NCBI RefSeq assembly: GCF_000463115.2 | Contig: NZ_AWFX01000051.1 | Location: 1-64,000, forward strand | DNA: 64,000 nucleotides | From: Franconibacter helveticus LMG 23732 | Lineage (GTDB): Bacteria > Pseudomonadota > Gammaproteobacteria > Enterobacterales > Enterobacteriaceae | Direction of reading: 5' to 3' | In this document: positions 54,516 through 64,000 of the stretch, in pieces | Layout: each line of letters starts with the position of its first letter | How positions within the stretch are numbered: position 1 is the first letter of the stretch | Position numbers and translations under genes: made by a program | Notes under the pieces: generated by a model | Databases searched by the model: none | The model's input: only the letters and a program-made list of their open reading frames with translations | What the model was told of the DNA's origin: nothing

Positions 54516-57500
54516 TCATGCCCCCTTGAACACAGCTTCAAAATCCGCGCCGTTTAAATCCGGGGATGCACAAAGCATATCTCTTGCCAGCGCGCGCCGG
54601 CGATTCAGTAATGCATCCAGTGTTTCTTCAAACGTTGTAATAGCATTGTCTTTTACCGTGGGATAATACACATAAACATCCTTTGTCTGACCGATACGAT
54701 AAGCACGATCGGTCGCCTGATCCTCTTTTGCCGGGTTCCAGCAGCGAGTGTAATGAATAACGTGGTTAGCTTTCTGAACATTAACCCCAAAACCAACTGC
54801 GACCGTGGAGAGAATAATCACGCCAAATCCCGGTTGGCTCTGAAAATCATCAATCAATCGCTGGCGGCTATTGTGGCTCTGGCTTTTCGTGCTGGTATCG
54901 CCATTAATAATCACTGGGCGAAACCCAAATCGCTGCTGGATAGCGTGCTGGATCTCGCGCTGAAGATCTCGCAATTCAGTAAAGATGATCACCTTGTCTT
55001 TACTGGTATGTTTAATTTCATCCAGCGTTTTTAACATCCAGTTAAGCTTGGGTGATGCTTCCCGATAACGCGGATCTGGGTTAATCACTGCCGGGTGCGC
55101 GCAAATGAGTTTGAGCCGATGTAATAAGCCCAGCATTCCCGCACCTGCTTGTTGCATTCCTTCGCTTAGTGATTGCTGCTGTTGCCAGTTAGCAATTGAA
55201 GAAAGATAGAGCTGTTTTTGAGGATCGGAAAGTGGCAGTTGTTTACAGCTGGCGACTTCAATTTTTTGCGGTAAATCACGCGCGACCTCTTCTTTAGTAC
55301 GGCGTAATGTCTGCGGCTCAATTAACGCCCTCAAACTTTCCAAACGTTGCGTATCACGGCTCGCTTCGTTCTCAATAGGACGAACATAATGTTTGCCAAA
55401 TTCATTAAGCGCCCCTAATAGACCTGGCTGAGCGAAATCAAACAGGCTCCACAGATCTACGAGGGTATTTTCAACAGGTGTACCAGTACAGGCGACTTTA
55501 AACCGGGCCTGGACTGCATTGGCCGCATGGGTGATCAATGCAGCCGGGTTCTTTATTTTTTGTGCCTCATCGCACACCATGATTGACCATGGCTGACGTG
55601 CAAGTGAAAACTCCTGATCGCGAAGCGTTTCGTAGGTTGTCAGAATAATTTTTGCGTCACCTTGCCAGCCGGGCTTGAGCAGATTTTTAATCCCCTGCGA
55701 CTGTAGCTGCGCCGGAATAGCTTGTTTAGGGTATTTCACCGCTTTGATGGTTTCGCCATATAATTTCAACACCGGAATACCCGCGGTATAGAAAAAATTA
55801 TCCAGCTCTCGTTCCCAATTATCTAAAAGAGAGACAGGGGCCACAATGAGGCTTGGCGGTTCTTGCGGAAATTTTTCAATAAACCATACCAGGAAGCTCA
55901 AAATTTGTAGCGTTTTCCCAAGGCCCATATCATCCGCCAGCAAGCAACCTGCCGTTTCCTGAGGTGAACGAAGAAAAAGTTGTTGCAGCCAGGCTACACC
56001 CTCGCGTTGATGATCTTTAAGCCGGATGTGTTCCTTGAGACTGAGTGGAATTTCAGCTTCTACGTGACGCGCATTGAGGAGCGAATCACGACGTTGCTTG
56101 ATATAAGCCGCCTCTTCAATATTCTGTTCAATTTTAAGTACGGCCCGGGCTGTTTTATCAGCAACATTGCCCTTCGATTCATTTACCGTATTCTGCTGTT
56201 TTTCCCAGTGGTTATGGAGAGTTTTAGCCGCATCCAATGGTAATTCAGCGTCATTCCAGGGAGAGGTAATATGCGTTTCCCCCGTAGCTTCAGCCTGGAT
56301 AATTCTTTCTTGCAGTTCATCGAAATGTTGGTAGTTTTCAGGCTGCCAGCCAGTCAGCGTTTCCACCGAAAATGCGGAACAATCGATGTCATCGGGAAGC
56401 CAGTTTTCGCTTTGCGCTTTAGACAGCCAGGGAGAAGTTATTTTTTCAAACTCACCAATGCCGATAACGCGATCGCCATATTTCGCAATATCCAGAACAT
56501 CGGTGAACTCTTTACCTTCGATTTCCTGTTGCCATCGTGTCAGTAATGACAGGCAATCGCGCCATTGTTGTTCAGTAAATTGACTCAGCTCAAGTTCATA
56601 ACCTTGCCATGCGCCTGCGGGCATTTTTGCGGCAACACTGACACCCAGAGCCTGAACAAATTTTTCCAGCTCCCAAGGGGCGCAGAAGCGGAAGGTTACG
56701 TCTGGCTGCGGCACCGGCGAGACAGGTTCCAGTACCAGCGTGATAGCCTTTATCTTATTCTCATCATTCAAATGAGGATGAAGCCTGAAATGATGAAAGA
56801 AAATATGGGCATCAAACAATGCCTGTTCATGTTCTTCAGGGGCAATAACACTGGCGGCATCCTCACCCAGGAAGGTATAAGGGTTGCGAACAAACGAAAG
56901 CGCTTCGCTACCGGCCACCCGCCGGCCCGGAATCGTGTGAATGGAATTCAGGACGTCTTTCACTTCGGGAGGAATGATGACATGGCTGAGTTCACCATTT
57001 TCTCCGGGGATACGGTAGCTATCGTGAACCTGCGCGTTTTTGTCAAAACTGCCGATCCAGTTAGCTGGTTGGTCCTCGAAATAGGGTTCAATTTCAATAA
57101 CGGCTGTATCAGCAACCGTTGCTTTGCGCAGGCGTAATGACAACGAAGTGGGTTTGATTACGTGCGTTTTTTCCAGATAATCATCAAATTTTGCGGCGGC
57201 TCGTTTCGCACATTTACGAATAGCTGCCCATCCCAGTTGGTTAGTGGTTTCGCCTGGAGTCTGCGTTTGCTGCGCGCTGAGCTGCTCTGTTGCCTGCAAA
57301 AGCGCCCAGTTTTCCCGGGATAACAAGTACGGCTGATTATCATGGGTAAAAATGGCGCCGGTACGGCTGAGACGAATAGATTGTCGGGACGGCAGGATGG
57401 ACCATTCAGCAATCCAGACGCGAAAATCACTGTCGCTTAATGCTCCTCGTGAACTTAAGCTCGCACGCAATGGCAACACTGCAGGGACGCCAATCAGAGG

Positions 57501-57758
57501 CAGGCTGCTGGCATGTTCTTCATCGTCGAGCAAGCGATACAGCGCTTCCCAGCTCAGTAGCCATCGGTCTGTTAGTGATATCAGATAGTCTTCTTCGGCC
57601 AGTTGTTCAAGCCAGGATGCCAGAGCCCAAAGCTCTGAGTCATCAACCAAAGATTGCGCAAAACTGAGCCCATTTTCCTCAATCTTGTACTGATTTTTCA
57701 GATGACGTTCTACCTGCTGACGGTTTCCCACCAGTTTACTTAACAGACGTTTCAGCAT
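54516..57758 (-). CDS. zorD: Zorya protein ZorD, SNF2-family helicase/nuclease
   Basis: A 1080-residue SWI2/SNF2 ATPase, the effector helicase of type I Zorya. The C-terminal half has Walker A in ADDMGLGKTLQ (about residue 610), DEAQ box in VCDEAQKIKNP (about 730), TGTPVEN, and the helicase C-terminal QATDRAYRIGQTKDV near residue 1030. The N-terminal 500 residues are the Zorya-specific part. ZorD is thought to act on phage DNA when the ZorAB motor signals. It overlaps zorC by one base. Confidence 0.93.
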   Translation of the reverse strand: MLKRLLSKLVGNRQQVERHLKNQYKIEENGLSFAQSLVDDSELWALASWLEQLAEEDYLISLTDRWLLSWEALYRLLDDEEHASSLPLIGVPAVLPLRASLSSRGALSDSDFRVWIAEWSILPSRQSIRLSRTGAIFTHDNQPYLLSRENWALLQATEQLSAQQTQTPGETTNQLGWAAIRKCAKRAAAKFDDYLEKTHVIKPTSLSLRLRKATVADTAVIEIEPYFEDQPANWIGSFDKNAQVHDSYRIPGENGELSHVIIPPEVKDVLNSIHTIPGRRVAGSEALSFVRNPYTFLGEDAASVIAPEEHEQALFDAHIFFHHFRLHPHLNDENKIKAITLVLEPVSPVPQPDVTFRFCAPWELEKFVQALGVSVAAKMPAGAWQGYELELSQFTEQQWRDCLSLLTRWQQEIEGKEFTDVLDIAKYGDRVIGIGEFEKITSPWLSKAQSENWLPDDIDCSAFSVETLTGWQPENYQHFDELQERIIQAEATGETHITSPWNDAELPLDAAKTLHNHWEKQQNTVNESKGNVADKTARAVLKIEQNIEEAAYIKQRRDSLLNARHVEAEIPLSLKEHIRLKDHQREGVAWLQQLFLRSPQETAGCLLADDMGLGKTLQILSFLVWFIEKFPQEPPSLIVAPVSLLDNWERELDNFFYTAGIPVLKLYGETIKAVKYPKQAIPAQLQSQGIKNLLKPGWQGDAKIILTTYETLRDQEFSLARQPWSIMVCDEAQKIKNPAALITHAANAVQARFKVACTGTPVENTLVDLWSLFDFAQPGLLGALNEFGKHYVRPIENEASRDTQRLESLRALIEPQTLRRTKEEVARDLPQKIEVASCKQLPLSDPQKQLYLSSIANWQQQQSLSEGMQQAGAGMLGLLHRLKLICAHPAVINPDPRYREASPKLNWMLKTLDEIKHTSKDKVIIFTELRDLQREIQHAIQQRFGFRPVIINGDTSTKSQSHNSRQRLIDDFQSQPGFGVIILSTVAVGFGVNVQKANHVIHYTRCWNPAKEDQATDRAYRIGQTKDVYVYYPTVKDNAITTFEETLDALLNRRRALARDMLCASPDLNGADFEAVFKGA

Positions 57759-59440
57759 TATTTGATCCAGTAGCGATGCGGTTCTTTAGTCACAGGGGTG
57801 AAACCGAGTCGAAGCAACTCTCTTTCTGTTGTGTCGTTCGGGGATTTGAGCTGAACGGACAGCACCCCACCTTTTTGTCGGTTATCGCTGACGATGCATG
57901 AGGTGTTTTCAACCAGGTGTTGTATTGCTGTATCTCGCAAGGGATTGATGATTTTGATGTCAGATACCGAGGCGGGTGAGAGCGCTTTTTTATCTATAAA
58001 TTTGACAGGCTCTTCAGCCATCCATCGGATACCTAGCTTGCGCAGTTCATCATCGTATTTCAGCATCCAACCGGTGATTCTGACCTTGTTATAACCTTCG
58101 GCTCGAGGAGTATGTGGTAGTCTCAAAATACAGCGTCCCTGGCTTTTTAAGTGAACGTTGATTTCCAGAGCCCCAGACTCAGGATTAAACGGAGCTTCAC
58201 CGATGCGATAGGCGTACATCGCATTCCCCGTGCCGGAAAATTCAACGAAGAGGTAATCGTTAATCTGCATAATCATGGCGTTATCAAAGCTACGCCCACC
58301 GCGCAAATGGCTCAGACGACCACGATTTTCCTCGCGAAATTTCACAAAATCGCTGTCACGATTGGTCCAGGCATCCGGACCCATGACGATACGGGTGAAC
58401 CCCATCTGATTCGCAAAACGTAGCCAATAATGCAGCCTGGCCTGATCGACATCGCCATTGCCGCGGAGCAGTTCAAAGAAGTGCATCAAATCTTGTTTTG
58501 CCAGCCAGCCCCGCACCATCGCTGCGACGGGTTCAGAAACATACTGATGCCATTTGTTCTGTTGGCTTTTCAGCTGCGGGTTATCCCAGTATTGCAGGGC
58601 GGCCTGTTTCAGGGCGGAATGCGCTTGATCGCGATAGGTAGAATGGTAATAGCGGGTCAGCGTCGCCGTCATAATGTCATCACGAAAACGGACCCACTGC
58701 GCCGCCAGGCCTAATAGCCAACTGATTTTGTCCAGATATTGAGGATCGTCCAGAGTATCAAGCTGCGCGAGCAGCACCGTGAAAATACGTTTCCACAACC
58801 AACTGCTATCGGGAATTTGCGCTATTTTTTCTAATGATGATAAGGAATTACTCTCACCGGATAGTAGTTGCCTGGATATCACGCCGCCCGCCTGTGGGGT
58901 AAAAATGTCGTGGTAAAACTCAATGGTTTTCATCCACGACTTCTCTCTGCGGATAGCCGCTTTTACTACGGGGTACCCCCTGGCGATATGACCACGCAGC
59001 ACACACCAGTGCGGGTTTATTTCTGGCGATTCGTGTTTGTAGGCAAAATAACTTGAACAGAGTGCTGCCCAGTCCTTGCGCTTCAGTGTTTTAGATTCAA
59101 TCTGTTTTTTGATAGCGCTGTCGACATGGGGGAAGTATGTATCATCCTCCAGTAATACTGGTTGTTCGGGGTAGAGCGGATCAGCATCGGCGAGGCTATA
59201 AAATACCATTCGCCACTCTCGCTCGTTGAGTTCCTCCGCAAGACGAAAACGACGTAAAGCCGCCAGCCGCATCTCCTGAGGTGGTTGAGGGATTTTCTCG
59301 GCTTTATCAAACCGCTTTTCCATCTCCAGGCCGGCAGCGGTCAATGCACGAAAATCATGAGGCAGAGAATGATCACCCTGCTGGCTGGATGAGCGCTTAG
59401 CCGCAATGCGTTGCGAAAGAGAATGGAGTGCTGGTGTCAT
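57758..59440 (-). CDS. zorC: Zorya protein ZorC (EH-signature protein)
   Basis: A 560-residue soluble protein specific to type I Zorya, thought to bind DNA and link the membrane motor to ZorD. Features include ADADPLYPEQPVL, the Arg/Gly-rich HLRGGRSFDNAMI and the EH-signature region around the middle. The start MTPALHSLSQRI is chosen because it overlaps the zorB stop as ATGA; an ATG 7 codons earlier is possible. The gene order zorA-B-C-D is that of the type I system. Confidence 0.9.
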   Translation of the reverse strand: MTPALHSLSQRIAAKRSSSQQGDHSLPHDFRALTAAGLEMEKRFDKAEKIPQPPQEMRLAALRRFRLAEELNEREWRMVFYSLADADPLYPEQPVLLEDDTYFPHVDSAIKKQIESKTLKRKDWAALCSSYFAYKHESPEINPHWCVLRGHIARGYPVVKAAIRREKSWMKTIEFYHDIFTPQAGGVISRQLLSGESNSLSSLEKIAQIPDSSWLWKRIFTVLLAQLDTLDDPQYLDKISWLLGLAAQWVRFRDDIMTATLTRYYHSTYRDQAHSALKQAALQYWDNPQLKSQQNKWHQYVSEPVAAMVRGWLAKQDLMHFFELLRGNGDVDQARLHYWLRFANQMGFTRIVMGPDAWTNRDSDFVKFREENRGRLSHLRGGRSFDNAMIMQINDYLFVEFSGTGNAMYAYRIGEAPFNPESGALEINVHLKSQGRCILRLPHTPRAEGYNKVRITGWMLKYDDELRKLGIRWMAEEPVKFIDKKALSPASVSDIKIINPLRDTAIQHLVENTSCIVSDNRQKGGVLSVQLKSPNDTTERELLRLGFTPVTKEPHRYWIK

Positions 59441-60177
59441 TGCGGCATTACCAGCTGGCAAATTTCTTTATTAATGACTGGCGGAAAATCCACTTCGTCC
59501 GCCCTGTCTCGCTTATCCTTAAGCCCGAAGAATTGCATGCGTAACTCAACGCGACGGCTGGCTTCCTTGCTTTCTTTCGCGTTATTAAACGAAACGCCTC
59601 CAGCAAGAAAAAGTTTACGAATCTGAAGCTGTTGTTCTGCAGAAATGCTTTTTTGCAGCGGGCTGCGGCTATCCAGCAAGCTGCACATTACCCATTCAGA
59701 ACGTTGTAGGGAAAGATGCAGGTTATAAAGGTATGACCCGTCAGTATCGGTAAACCCTTCAATAACGATTTGTTTAAACCACTTTTTGCCTTCTTCACTG
59801 TCAGAGGCCTCCAGCACAAGAGGAACGACATCCTGCAATGCTTTTTGCCCCTCAGCATTCAGGAAAAATTGGTTGTGATCGAAACGCCCGGCCTCACCAA
59901 AGCTGATGCGGTTATCATGACAGTCCACCACGATAGTTTTGTTTACGCTGCGGGCATGCAACTCCAGGCGCTCACACAATCGGGAAATATCTTGTCCCCT
60001 GGCTTTTTCACCTTGCTCCGCACGTTGAATGCGCTGTGTAACTGAACTCAGCGATGCCACCATGACCACAAGAAATAACACCATCATGGCAGTCATCAGG
60101 TCGGCATAGGAGATCCAGAAGGGTTTCTCAGCCTCATCACCACGGCGCTTTTTAACGCCAAATGCATTTCCAGACAT
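59437..60177 (-). CDS. zorB: Zorya protein ZorB, MotB-like stator subunit
   Basis: A 246-residue inner-membrane protein. One membrane helix (about 20-42, FWISYADLMTAMMVLFLVVM) carries the ion-conducting Asp of MotB-type proteins. An OmpA-like peptidoglycan-binding domain follows (about 95-225), with IVIEGFTDTDGSY, LSLQRSEWV and SRRVELRM. With ZorA it forms a proton- or sodium-driven rotary complex anchored to the cell wall. It lies 13 bases after zorA. Confidence 0.94.
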   Translation of the reverse strand: MSGNAFGVKKRRGDEAEKPFWISYADLMTAMMVLFLVVMVASLSSVTQRIQRAEQGEKARGQDISRLCERLELHARSVNKTIVVDCHDNRISFGEAGRFDHNQFFLNAEGQKALQDVVPLVLEASDSEEGKKWFKQIVIEGFTDTDGSYLYNLHLSLQRSEWVMCSLLDSRSPLQKSISAEQQLQIRKLFLAGGVSFNNAKESKEASRRVELRMQFFGLKDKRDRADEVDFPPVINKEICQLVMPQ

Positions 60178-60190
60178 CAGCCGTCACTCC

Positions 60191-62380
60191 TTAAGCGCGA
60201 ACGCGTGACAGGACATCATCAAGCTCGCTGACGCTTTCACCGATCTGTTCGACAGCGCCTGCAAGTAAGTTAGCGGCTTTGGCCATTTCGACGTCCAGTT
60301 TGCCCAGCGTTTTATCCAGGCTGCGAGAAACGCCTTCGGAGAAGTCTTCAAAGCCTTTTCCGAGCACGTCACTGACATTTTCCACGAAGGTTTGCGCTTC
60401 ACGGTTATAGCTCTGCAGGCGTTCACCGTGTTGCTTAAGATCGGCGATAAACTGGCTGCGGGTGGTTTGTTCAGACTGGGTATTTGCTGCAAGTAACTCC
60501 AGCATGGCAATAGATTTGCTGACGGCTTCCCGATTATTACGATAATCAGCCACCACAGAGTTGAGTTCGCTGGTGGCAAGCGAGAGTGATGAACCTGCTG
60601 ATTGTGCTTTATTCAGGACGTCAGCCGCGAGGTGATTCGCTTCCGTCACCTTATCGCCTGCATGTTCAAAGCGCTCGGCGGCAACACGCATTTTATCTGC
60701 GCCGTTTTGCATATCCTGAATCTGTCGGTTGGTTTGTTCTGCAAGTTTATTAAGGGTTTCAGTCGTTCCCTGATGCTGGCTGGCAACAGTTTCAATCAGC
60801 TGTTTGATCTGATCGTCTACTTCACTCATCACTCGTTGCGTCTGTTCGTGCAAAGACTGCTGATTAGCTTGCTGGCTCGCGGATAGTTGTTGCTGGCCTT
60901 TATCAATCTGCCCAAACAGGCCACTTAACTGCTCGCCGAGCGCTTCCACAGAGGCGGCCATTTTTTCCATTGTGGCATTTTGGCCCTGCTGAACTGAATT
61001 CTGGATGGCTTCAATAAAAGTAGCCATATGTTCTGCCTGCGCTTTTTCACGTGCTTCGCTGTCGGCAAACATTTTTTCAAGTTGGCGGGCCATGCGTTCA
61101 CCAGCACCTTCACCTTCAGCGCCAATTTTGGCAACGGAAGACTGTAAGCTGGTGAGCATGTCATTCATGCCTGCCTGCATGGCCTGCTGGCCAGATTTCA
61201 TTTCAGACAGCAGTTGTTCAATTAATTGCGCGCTCCCCTGGCGAGAATCATCACTGACCTGACGCATATCCTGTAGCAGGACAGAGAAGCCGCTCTGCAT
61301 TGTCTGGATCGCGCCGACGGTTTGTCCCATCATTTCATTGAGGTTATTAAATTGCTGACCAAACGTGGTGTCGAGCTTCGCCATAAACGCTGTTAACACA
61401 TCCTGCAGCATATTTTGCACCATGCCGCTTTGATCGCCGCTGGCGGTCTGTACCGCGCCGGCAATTTTATCCAGCGGCGACTTCAGGCTATTTTCAATCG
61501 CGCCGCTCACCTGGTCGGCAAACTGTGAACCTGATTCGCGATAAGTGGCGCTTAACGTAGTGGCCAGGCGTTCATTTTCAACTTTTTGGCTCTCAGCAAG
61601 ATGCAACAGCATATCGCGCAGATCGGTGACAAGGCTCTCTTTCAGATGGCGCGCCTGGGTCGCGCTTTCGTTACTGGACTTCACCAGTGAGGCGAGATAC
61701 TCCTCACCCACGCCGCTAACGTAGAGCTTGTCGATAGCGGCAGTAAACTTTTCCAGGTATTTATAACACTTCGCCAGTGAGAACTTCTCAAGCCAGGTGA
61801 TGAGGATCGAGGCTGCAATGGCGAACGCAGAACCAAGAAAGGCATATAAAACATCATGTAACAGACGGTCTACGCTGCTGGTGACCTGCTCCGGCGTGCT
61901 GGGGTCAAAGTGATTCAGCCCAATCATTAGCCCGTAGAAGGTACCGATGATCCCCACGCCAGTGAGAATACCGGGCAGATGTTTGAAGAATTCGGTGTTG
62001 AGTGGGATATCCACTAACTGCTGTTCTGAGAAGAAGCTGGCGCTGGGCGCGGTAGCGCGAATTTTAACCACTTTTTCTTCACTGCCGACCCGTTCATGCT
62101 GAAGGTGCAGGGATTCAGAAAATTCACTCCAGGCATGGCTTAGCTCAGGCTGCACAAACAAATTTTTCAAATACTGAAGCTGCTCTTCAGGCTCATTGTT
62201 TTCGATACTATTAATTGTTTGTGTATATTTTTTCAGGCGGTTAACAATTTTAACCGATCTGTAGAGATAAAAGAGAATGAAACAGAGAAATGCAAAACTG
62301 ACGAGGCCGATAACGGTAGCTGGCACCATATAAGGTTGCACAGAAGTCAGCGCCAATAAAACAGAATTGAGCCAGGACAT
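60191..62380 (-). CDS. zorA: Zorya protein ZorA, MotA-like motor subunit with long tail
   Basis: A 729-residue protein. N-terminal membrane helices (about 18-40, 133-155, 175-197) include the MotA/ExbB-type PGILTGVGIIGTFYGLMIGL. From about 220 to the end it is a very long helical coiled-coil, Gln/Ser/Ala-rich, which in Zorya forms the intracellular tail signalling phage entry. It is the first gene of zorABCD; its promoter lies in 62381-62744. Confidence 0.94.
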   Translation of the reverse strand: MSWLNSVLLALTSVQPYMVPATVIGLVSFAFLCFILFYLYRSVKIVNRLKKYTQTINSIENNEPEEQLQYLKNLFVQPELSHAWSEFSESLHLQHERVGSEEKVVKIRATAPSASFFSEQQLVDIPLNTEFFKHLPGILTGVGIIGTFYGLMIGLNHFDPSTPEQVTSSVDRLLHDVLYAFLGSAFAIAASILITWLEKFSLAKCYKYLEKFTAAIDKLYVSGVGEEYLASLVKSSNESATQARHLKESLVTDLRDMLLHLAESQKVENERLATTLSATYRESGSQFADQVSGAIENSLKSPLDKIAGAVQTASGDQSGMVQNMLQDVLTAFMAKLDTTFGQQFNNLNEMMGQTVGAIQTMQSGFSVLLQDMRQVSDDSRQGSAQLIEQLLSEMKSGQQAMQAGMNDMLTSLQSSVAKIGAEGEGAGERMARQLEKMFADSEAREKAQAEHMATFIEAIQNSVQQGQNATMEKMAASVEALGEQLSGLFGQIDKGQQQLSASQQANQQSLHEQTQRVMSEVDDQIKQLIETVASQHQGTTETLNKLAEQTNRQIQDMQNGADKMRVAAERFEHAGDKVTEANHLAADVLNKAQSAGSSLSLATSELNSVVADYRNNREAVSKSIAMLELLAANTQSEQTTRSQFIADLKQHGERLQSYNREAQTFVENVSDVLGKGFEDFSEGVSRSLDKTLGKLDVEMAKAANLLAGAVEQIGESVSELDDVLSRVRA

Positions 62381-62744
62381 AATTTTCCCTGTTATATATT
62401 CAAGAATGACATGACAGAATAACTATCGGCACTATTTTGGTCGTCTTTAACCAAAACTCCGGCGCGGCTATTCATTTTTTAACATTCATCAAACTTTTCG
62501 TTTCGATGCTTAAGACAGACCTTAATGCTCAAAGGATAAGCATTGTATGAAAACGAAAGGGCTGAGTTTGTAAACGGAACGGAGGTTTAGTTTCCTATTA
62601 TTTACCGCTCAATTGCAAATTTCTTTGTGCCGCGTCGTTTGTAATCGTGTTTCTTCCGGGTATCATTTTGCGAGATAGGTTCCAAAACCGAATGTGCGCC
62701 AGGGCAGATTTGCGCTAGCGCTGCGATCAATGCAAAGGATTTCC
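62381..62744. promoter_or_regulatory. Divergent promoter region of zorA and hsdM
   Basis: No gene is seen in these 364 bases. They separate the two divergent defence operons and must hold both promoters. AAGGATTTCC lies directly before the hsdM ATG. Confidence 0.5.
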
Positions 62745-64000
62745 ATGAACAACACTGAACAACAGTTCCTGAATGAGCTGGATAACAAATTCTGGAAGGC
62801 CGCCGACAAGCTGCGTGCCAATATGGATGCAGCCAACTACAAGCATGTCGTGCTGGGGCTGATCTTCCTGAAGTATGTCTCCGATGCTTTTGAAGCCCGT
62901 CAGCAGGAGCTGATCACGCTGTTCCGCGATGTTGGCAACCCGGACAACATCTACGCCATGTCGCGCGATGATTACGACTCCGACGAAGATTACGCACAGG
63001 CGATTGTTGATGAGTTGGAAGTCGAGGATTACTACACCGAAAAGAACATCTTCTGGGTCCCTAAAGCTGCTCGCTGGGACACGCTGAAAACGAAAGCGAT
63101 TCTGCCGACCGGTACGGTGCTGTGAGTGGATGAAACCACCGGGCAAGATGTGAAGCTGCGCTCCGTCTCCTGGCTGGTGGACAACGCGCTGGATGAAATC
63201 GAAAAAACCAACCCGAAACTGAAAGGCATTCTGAACCGCATCAGCCAGTACCAGTTGGGCAACGAGGTACTGACCGGGCTGATTAACACCTTCTCTGACG
63301 CCAACTTCAGCAACCCGGAATATAACGGTGAGAAACTGAGCTTAAAGAGCAAAGATATTCTTGGCCACGTATACGAATATTTCCTCGGTCAGTTCGCGCT
63401 GGCGGAAGGTAAGCAGGGCGGCCAGTATTACACGCCAAAAAGTATCGTCACCCTGATTGTTGAAATGCTGCAACCGTATAACGGCCGCGTGTATGACCCG
63501 GCGATGGGTTCCGGCGGGTTCTTTGTTTCCAGCGACCGTTTTATCGAAGAGCACGCGAGCGAGAAGCAGTACAACGCCGCCGAGCAGAAGCGCAATATCT
63601 CCGTTTACGGCCAGGAGTCGAACCCGACCACCTGGAAGCTGGCGGCAATGAATATGGCGATCCGGGGTATCGACTTTAACTTCGGTAACAAAAACGCCGA
63701 CACCCTGCTGGACGACCAGCACCCGGATCTGCGTGCCGACTTCGTGATGGCAAACCCGCCGTTCAACATGAAGGAGTGGTGGAACGCGAAGCTGGAAAAC
63801 GACGTGCGCTGGAAATACGGCACGCCGCCGCAGGGCAACGCCAACTTTGCGTGGATGCAGCACATGATCCACCACCTCGCGCCAAAAGGTTCGATGGCGC
63901 TGCTGCTGGCGAACGGTTCGATGAGTTCCAACACCAACAATGAAGGCGAAATCCGCCGCAACCTGATCGAAGCTGATCTGGTGGAGTGCATGGTGGCGCT
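62745..64000 (+). pseudogene. hsdM: Type I restriction-modification methylase HsdM, interrupted by TGA (partial)
   Basis: The N-terminal HsdM domain is seen (LNELDNKFWKAADKLRANMD, VVLGLIFLKYVSDAFE), then an in-frame TGA at codon 127 (63123-63125). Without any frameshift the frame continues as VDETTGQDVKLRSVSW, through the DNA-methylase motifs DPAMGSGGFF (SAM binding) and NPPF (catalysis), to the window end. One base change (TGG to TGA) would explain it. If real, the methylase is likely inactive. hsdS and hsdR would lie beyond the window. Confidence 0.85.

Overview
The window is chromosomal DNA of an Enterobacteriaceae member. Gene order (end of an rRNA operon, tRNA-Asp, dkgB, yafC ... mltD, gloB, yafS, rnhA/dnaQ, tRNA-Asp ... 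yafV, fadE, gmhA, yafJ, yafK ... dinB, pepD, gpt, frsA, crl, phoE, proBA, thrW) follows the E. coli backbone, but E. coli-specific genes of this stretch are missing and a purine-degradation cluster sits beside the second tRNA-Asp. The very GC-rich backbone and the hpx cluster suggest a Cronobacter/Enterobacter/Klebsiella-like organism; the genus cannot be fixed from the sequence alone.

Layout. 1-446: 23S 3' end, 5S, tRNA-Asp and terminator. 566-8987: housekeeping genes (aldo-keto reductase, LysR regulator, MFS transporter, YafD, MltD, glyoxalase II, YafS, RNase H, DNA polymerase III epsilon, second tRNA-Asp). 9033-22540: an hpx-type urate/allantoin cluster with two nucleobase permeases, a GntR and an RpiR regulator, and enzymes from 5-hydroxyisourate to ureidoglycine and on to oxalurate/oxamate. 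Allantoate amidohydrolase and OHCU decarboxylase are fused in one polypeptide. 22533-38516: core genes yafV, fadE, gmhA, yafJ, yafK, a degenerate GDPD-family protein, dinB, pepD, gpt, frsA, crl, phoE, proB, proA, with recognisable FadR, LexA and PhoB sites.

38690-50407: an 11.7-kb P4-like phage satellite integrated in the 3' end of thrW, bounded by a 17-bp direct repeat. It has integrase, AlpA regulator, a P2 gpN-family capsid protein, a P4 CI-type antisense immunity region with an Icd-like gene, the alpha primase/helicase, a ten-copy iteron region (crr-like) and an Ogr/Delta activator. Its cargo slot next to attR holds an AT-rich two-gene unit: an Abi/UG-type (DRT-like) reverse transcriptase followed directly by a small protein with a HEPN-type RX4H motif.

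50408-64000: a further accessory region. It carries an uncharacterised two-gene unit (membrane protein plus soluble partner), a stand-alone WYL-like protein, a Darcynin-family protein, a complete type I Zorya anti-phage system (zorABCD, minus strand), and the start of a type I restriction-modification hsdM interrupted by an in-frame TGA. The thrW-to-end region is therefore a defence island; the RT-HEPN pair and the satellite's own capsid gene are the least ordinary items.
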